A stretch of 64,000 nt of DNA from Bacillota bacterium (GTDB lineage: Bacteria; Bacillota; Clostridia; Acetivibrionales; JANLFN01): positions 62,001 through 126,000 of the forward strand of contig JAEZTC010000002.1 of the NCBI GenBank assembly GCA_023421675.1. Reading direction: 5' to 3'. The notes under the pieces are model-generated. The model did not search any database. It worked only from the letters and a program-made list of their open reading frames with translations, and had not been told where the DNA came from. Positions 61,497 to 64,000 of this stretch are shown one piece after another; position 1 is the first letter of the stretch, and each line of letters begins with the position of its first letter. The position numbers and the translations under genes were made by a program.

Positions 61497-63200
61497 ATGA
61501 AACTAAAGCATAAACTAATCTTATCTTTTCTTGCGGTTCTTTTAGTCTTTTCATTAATATTTCTTCTAAATGCATATATAAGTGCATCAAAAATTATCAA
61601 AGACAGTGTTGGGAAAAGCATCAAATCCAATTCACAGCTTGGTTACTCCTATTTCGATGCAAAATTTAAAGGTGATTGGAAAATTGAAGGAGACAAATTA
61701 TTTAAAGGTGATATAGAAATCAATTCAAGTGAAGATGCGATAAAGACAATTGATCAAATTAAAAGCGAGACCGGATGTTACATAACTGTATTCATGAATG
61801 ATGTAAGAATAATCACAAATATTCTTGATGAAAACAATAAAAGAATTGTCGGAACAAAAGCTAAACCTGAAGTGTCTGATGCTGTTCTTAAAAAAGGAGA
61901 AACTTTTAATGGTGATGTAGTAATAAACGGTAATAAGCTTGATACTCAATACCTTCCTATTAAAGACAGCAGCGGAAAAATATTAGGAATGTGGTTCACA
62001 GGTGTAGATAATTCCGAAATAAGCGGACAGGTATCCGATATGATGGTAAGCATGATCCTTTTTATATTGCTGGATTTGGTCATTGGAATGATTGCAGCAA
62101 TATTTATCGGGAGAAAGATATCAAAATCGGTTATAACAATAAAAGACCATATGCAAAGTATGGCAGATGGCGATTTTAGAATACATATGGATAGCAGGTT
62201 CACTAAAATCAAGGATGAAACAGGTGACATGGCAAGAGCAGCACAAAGTATGGTTGAGTCAATGAAAAATACTACTATAACTGTACTCCGGGAGTCTGAA
62301 AATATTGATAATTCTCTTGATACCTCAATAAAAAATATAATTGAGCTTGATACAAGCATTGAAGATGTGTCTGCTACAACAGAACAGTTATCAGCTCAGA
62401 TGGAGGAAACAGCTGCTTCAATGCAGGAAATGAATGCAACCACTACTGATATAGAAGCTACTGTTGTATCCATGGCTAATAAAGCACAGGAAGGTCTTAA
62501 CGCAGCTAAAGAAATAAATGAAAGAGCACGAAGCCTTAAGATTTCTGCAAGAACCTCACAGGAAAATGCAAATAGTATTTATAATGAAACTAATAAAAAG
62601 CTTAAGCAGGCAATAGAACAATCCAAACAGATTGAAAAAATAAGTATTCTATCTGATTCCATAATGCAAATAACAGCTCAAACAAACCTTCTGTCTCTAA
62701 ATGCAGCTATTGAAGCGGCAAGGGCTGGTGAAGCAGGTAAGGGCTTTGCTGTTGTAGCAGAAGAGATAAGAAAGCTTGCGGAAAGTTCTAAGGATGCTGT
62801 TAATGAAATTCAAAATGTTACAAAGACGGTTGTTAGTTCTGTAGAAAATCTAATATTCAGTTCAGAGGATATACTTAATTTTATTGACCAACAGGTAATA
62901 AAAGATTATGACTCCTTTGTTAAAACAGGTGAGGATTATAGCAATGACTCTGAATTTGTTGATGGTTTAGTTACTGAATTTAATAATTCTGCAAATGAAC
63001 TTCGTGCTTCCATTACAAATATGCTCAAAGCAATAAATGAAGTTACAATAGCCACTACTGAAGGGGCTGAAGGTACAAGTACCATTGCACAGAAAGTGGT
63101 AACTGTAGTTCAGAAGGGTGATGAAGTTATTAACCTTGCAAAGGAAGCTAAGGAGAGCTCAGATAAGCTTAAGCAGTTTATGAAGCAGTTTAAGGTATAG
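61497..63200 (+). CDS. Methyl-accepting chemotaxis protein with Cache-type sensor
   Basis: A 567-residue receptor. TM1 at about 7-27 is followed by a periplasmic-type Cache domain (about 30-180, with TGCYITVFMNDVRIITNI, YLPIKDSSGKILGMWFTGV). TM2 is at about 181-203, then HAMP and a cytoplasmic signalling domain. The hairpin tip is NLLSLNAAIEAARAGEAGKG with FAVVAEEIRKLAESSKDAVN after it. It would signal through the CheA/CheW encoded at 18552-21071. No obvious SigD promoter was seen in the 255-base upstream gap. The ribosome site is GGGAGAG. Confidence 0.93.
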   Translation: MKLKHKLILSFLAVLLVFSLIFLLNAYISASKIIKDSVGKSIKSNSQLGYSYFDAKFKGDWKIEGDKLFKGDIEINSSEDAIKTIDQIKSETGCYITVFMNDVRIITNILDENNKRIVGTKAKPEVSDAVLKKGETFNGDVVINGNKLDTQYLPIKDSSGKILGMWFTGVDNSEISGQVSDMMVSMILFILLDLVIGMIAAIFIGRKISKSVITIKDHMQSMADGDFRIHMDSRFTKIKDETGDMARAAQSMVESMKNTTITVLRESENIDNSLDTSIKNIIELDTSIEDVSATTEQLSAQMEETAASMQEMNATTTDIEATVVSMANKAQEGLNAAKEINERARSLKISARTSQENANSIYNETNKKLKQAIEQSKQIEKISILSDSIMQITAQTNLLSLNAAIEAARAGEAGKGFAVVAEEIRKLAESSKDAVNEIQNVTKTVVSSVENLIFSSEDILNFIDQQVIKDYDSFVKTGEDYSNDSEFVDGLVTEFNNSANELRASITNMLKAINEVTIATTEGAEGTSTIAQKVVTVVQKGDEVINLAKEAKESSDKLKQFMKQFKV

Positions 63201-63226
63201 TGATAGATATAATTAAATGAGTATTC

Positions 63227-63255
63227 AAAAATGCCTTCTTTACGAAGGCATTTTT
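63227..63255. terminator. Bidirectional terminator between MCP and DUF486 genes
   Basis: AATGCCTTC (63230-63238) and GAAGGCATT (63244-63252) form the stem, with A-run and T-run on the two sides. Confidence 0.9.
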
Positions 63256-63262
63256 CGTTTGT

Positions 63263-63598
63263 TTAGAACTTCTTAAATGCAAAAAATACAGCACCGAGCA
63301 TAAACGCAAATGAAACAATATTATTCCATTTAATACTTTCTTTGAGGAATAAAACCGAAAAGACTGTAAAAACAGAAAGAGTTATTACTTCCTGAATTAT
63401 TTTCAACTGTTGTGGGGTAAATTGTTTTATTCCTATACGGTTTGCAGGTACTTGGAAGCAATATTCAAAAAATGCTATCCCCCAACATATCAGTATTAAG
63501 ACTATAAGTGGAAGACCAGTAGTTTTAAATTTTAAATGCCCATACCAGGCAAATGTCATAAAAATATTAGATATTATTAATAAAATAACGGTTGGCAC
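63263..63598 (-). CDS. DUF486 / DMT-like small membrane protein
   Basis: A 111-residue protein with four predicted membrane helices. It has NIFMTFAWYGHLKF, ICWGIAFFEYCFQVPANRIG and FTPQQLKIIQEVITLSVFTV. These are the conserved parts of DUF486, a four-helix family related to small multidrug/DMT transporters. The transported compound is unknown. GTG 63598 (reverse) with GAGGGA upstream. Converges on the MCP gene. Confidence 0.88.
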   Translation of the reverse strand: MPTVILLIISNIFMTFAWYGHLKFKTTGLPLIVLILICWGIAFFEYCFQVPANRIGIKQFTPQQLKIIQEVITLSVFTVFSVLFLKESIKWNNIVSFAFMLGAVFFAFKKF

Positions 63599-63799
63599 GA
63601 TTAATCCCTCGAATAATTATCATATGTAATTTTTCTACTGAAACATTTGGTACTCCTTAAAAACACCGTATTACATGATAGCATTATAGAAGCCTTGAGT
63701 CAAATCAGATTAAAGTAAAAAACAGCAGAAAATATCAAAAAGTCTGATTGATTATTTGTTAAATTAGATTTAGTAAATAATTGATTGGGGGGTAAACTC

Positions 63800-64000
63800 A
63801 TGGAACAAAAACAAGCATATCATATACTTCTTGAAGGAAGCAGCTACGAGATAGGAAAGAAATTGGGGCAAATGAGTATTGGTATTCCAGGAATGGTATT
63901 AAATGAGGATGCTTTTTCCAAAGAGGAAGAATCGAAGGTATATAAACTCTTTGATGAATTCTGCCCGGGGATTAATGAAGAAATAGAAGGTTTTGCAGAA
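63800..64000 (+). CDS. C45-type peptidase / acyl-CoA:6-APA acyltransferase-like protein (3' partial)
   Basis: Sixty-seven codons are visible from ATG 63800 (preceded by GGGGGG at 63787-63792) to the window end with no stop. The start YHILLEGSSYEIGKKLGQMS and the following FCPGINEEIEGFAE resemble the N-terminal pro-segment of the C45/linear amide C-N hydrolase family. The nucleophile Cys that follows self-cleavage lies beyond the window. Substrate unknown; the family call is moderate because only the beginning is seen. Confidence 0.6.
   Translation, partial: MEQKQAYHILLEGSSYEIGKKLGQMSIGIPGMVLNEDAFSKEEESKVYKLFDEFCPGINEEIEGFAE

Overview
The window looks like a chromosome segment of an AT-rich, motile, spore-forming anaerobic Firmicute. 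The best match by gene content and order is a clostridial cluster III organism of the Ruminiclostridium / Clostridium cellulolyticum type. This is inferred from the fla/che operon layout, the sporulation genes yqfC and yqfD, strong AGGAGG-type ribosome sites and frequent TTG/GTG starts. No 16S or marker search was possible, so the genus is a guess.

Bases 1-26730 are one long rightward flagellar/chemotaxis operon. In order it carries a MotE-like fragment, fliK, flgD, a small operon protein, flgE, flbD, fliL, fliM, fliY, cheY, fliO, fliP, fliQ, fliR, flhB, flhA, flhF, flhG, a PilZ protein, cheB, cheA, cheW, cheC, cheD, a small membrane protein, sigD, a FapA/DUF342 protein and three small accessory genes. 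It closes at a terminator near 26705. Many genes overlap by 1-11 bases, which suggests translational coupling. Products cover the hook, the C-ring switch, the export gate, flagellar placement GTPases, chemotaxis signalling and adaptation, and the late sigma factor. No cheR is present.

Bases 26900-37700 are a mosaic of short operons: tRNA-Leu(CAA), an HTH regulator with an alpha/beta hydrolase, a HxlR regulator divergent from an MFS pump and a flavin-type oxidoreductase, a broken winged-helix gene, a phosphotransferase, a radical SAM protein, a FtsX/MacB-like ABC exporter, a small monooxygenase, a DUF3298 protein, a DUF4846 lipoprotein and a free-standing CBM25-like protein. Most are closed by clear hairpin terminators.

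Bases 37900-44800 hold a nucleotidyltransferase fused to a phosphomannomutase-like domain that appears to have lost its catalytic residues, a palindromic repeat cluster, an unknown gene, an internally shortened divergent polysaccharide deacetylase, two overlapping DUF881 genes, a strongly structured intergenic region and a PdaA-like lipoprotein deacetylase.

Bases 44799-59711 follow the conserved Firmicute block yqfC-yqfD-phoH-pgpH-ybeY-dgkA ... cdd-era-yqzL-recO. The block is split between dgkA and cdd by about 6.6 kb of accessory DNA: a GNAT enzyme, a small unknown, an MGMT-like protein and a three-gene cassette (52543-57043). The cassette encodes a Cap4/DUF4297-like nuclease candidate, an atypical ABC/SMC-type ATPase and a PLD-like protein. 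It is the best candidate in the window for an incompletely described defence system.

Bases 59750-64000 carry a HAD phosphatase, a DUF2161 putative nuclease, a methyl-accepting chemotaxis protein, a DUF486 membrane protein and the start of a C45-type peptidase/acyltransferase.
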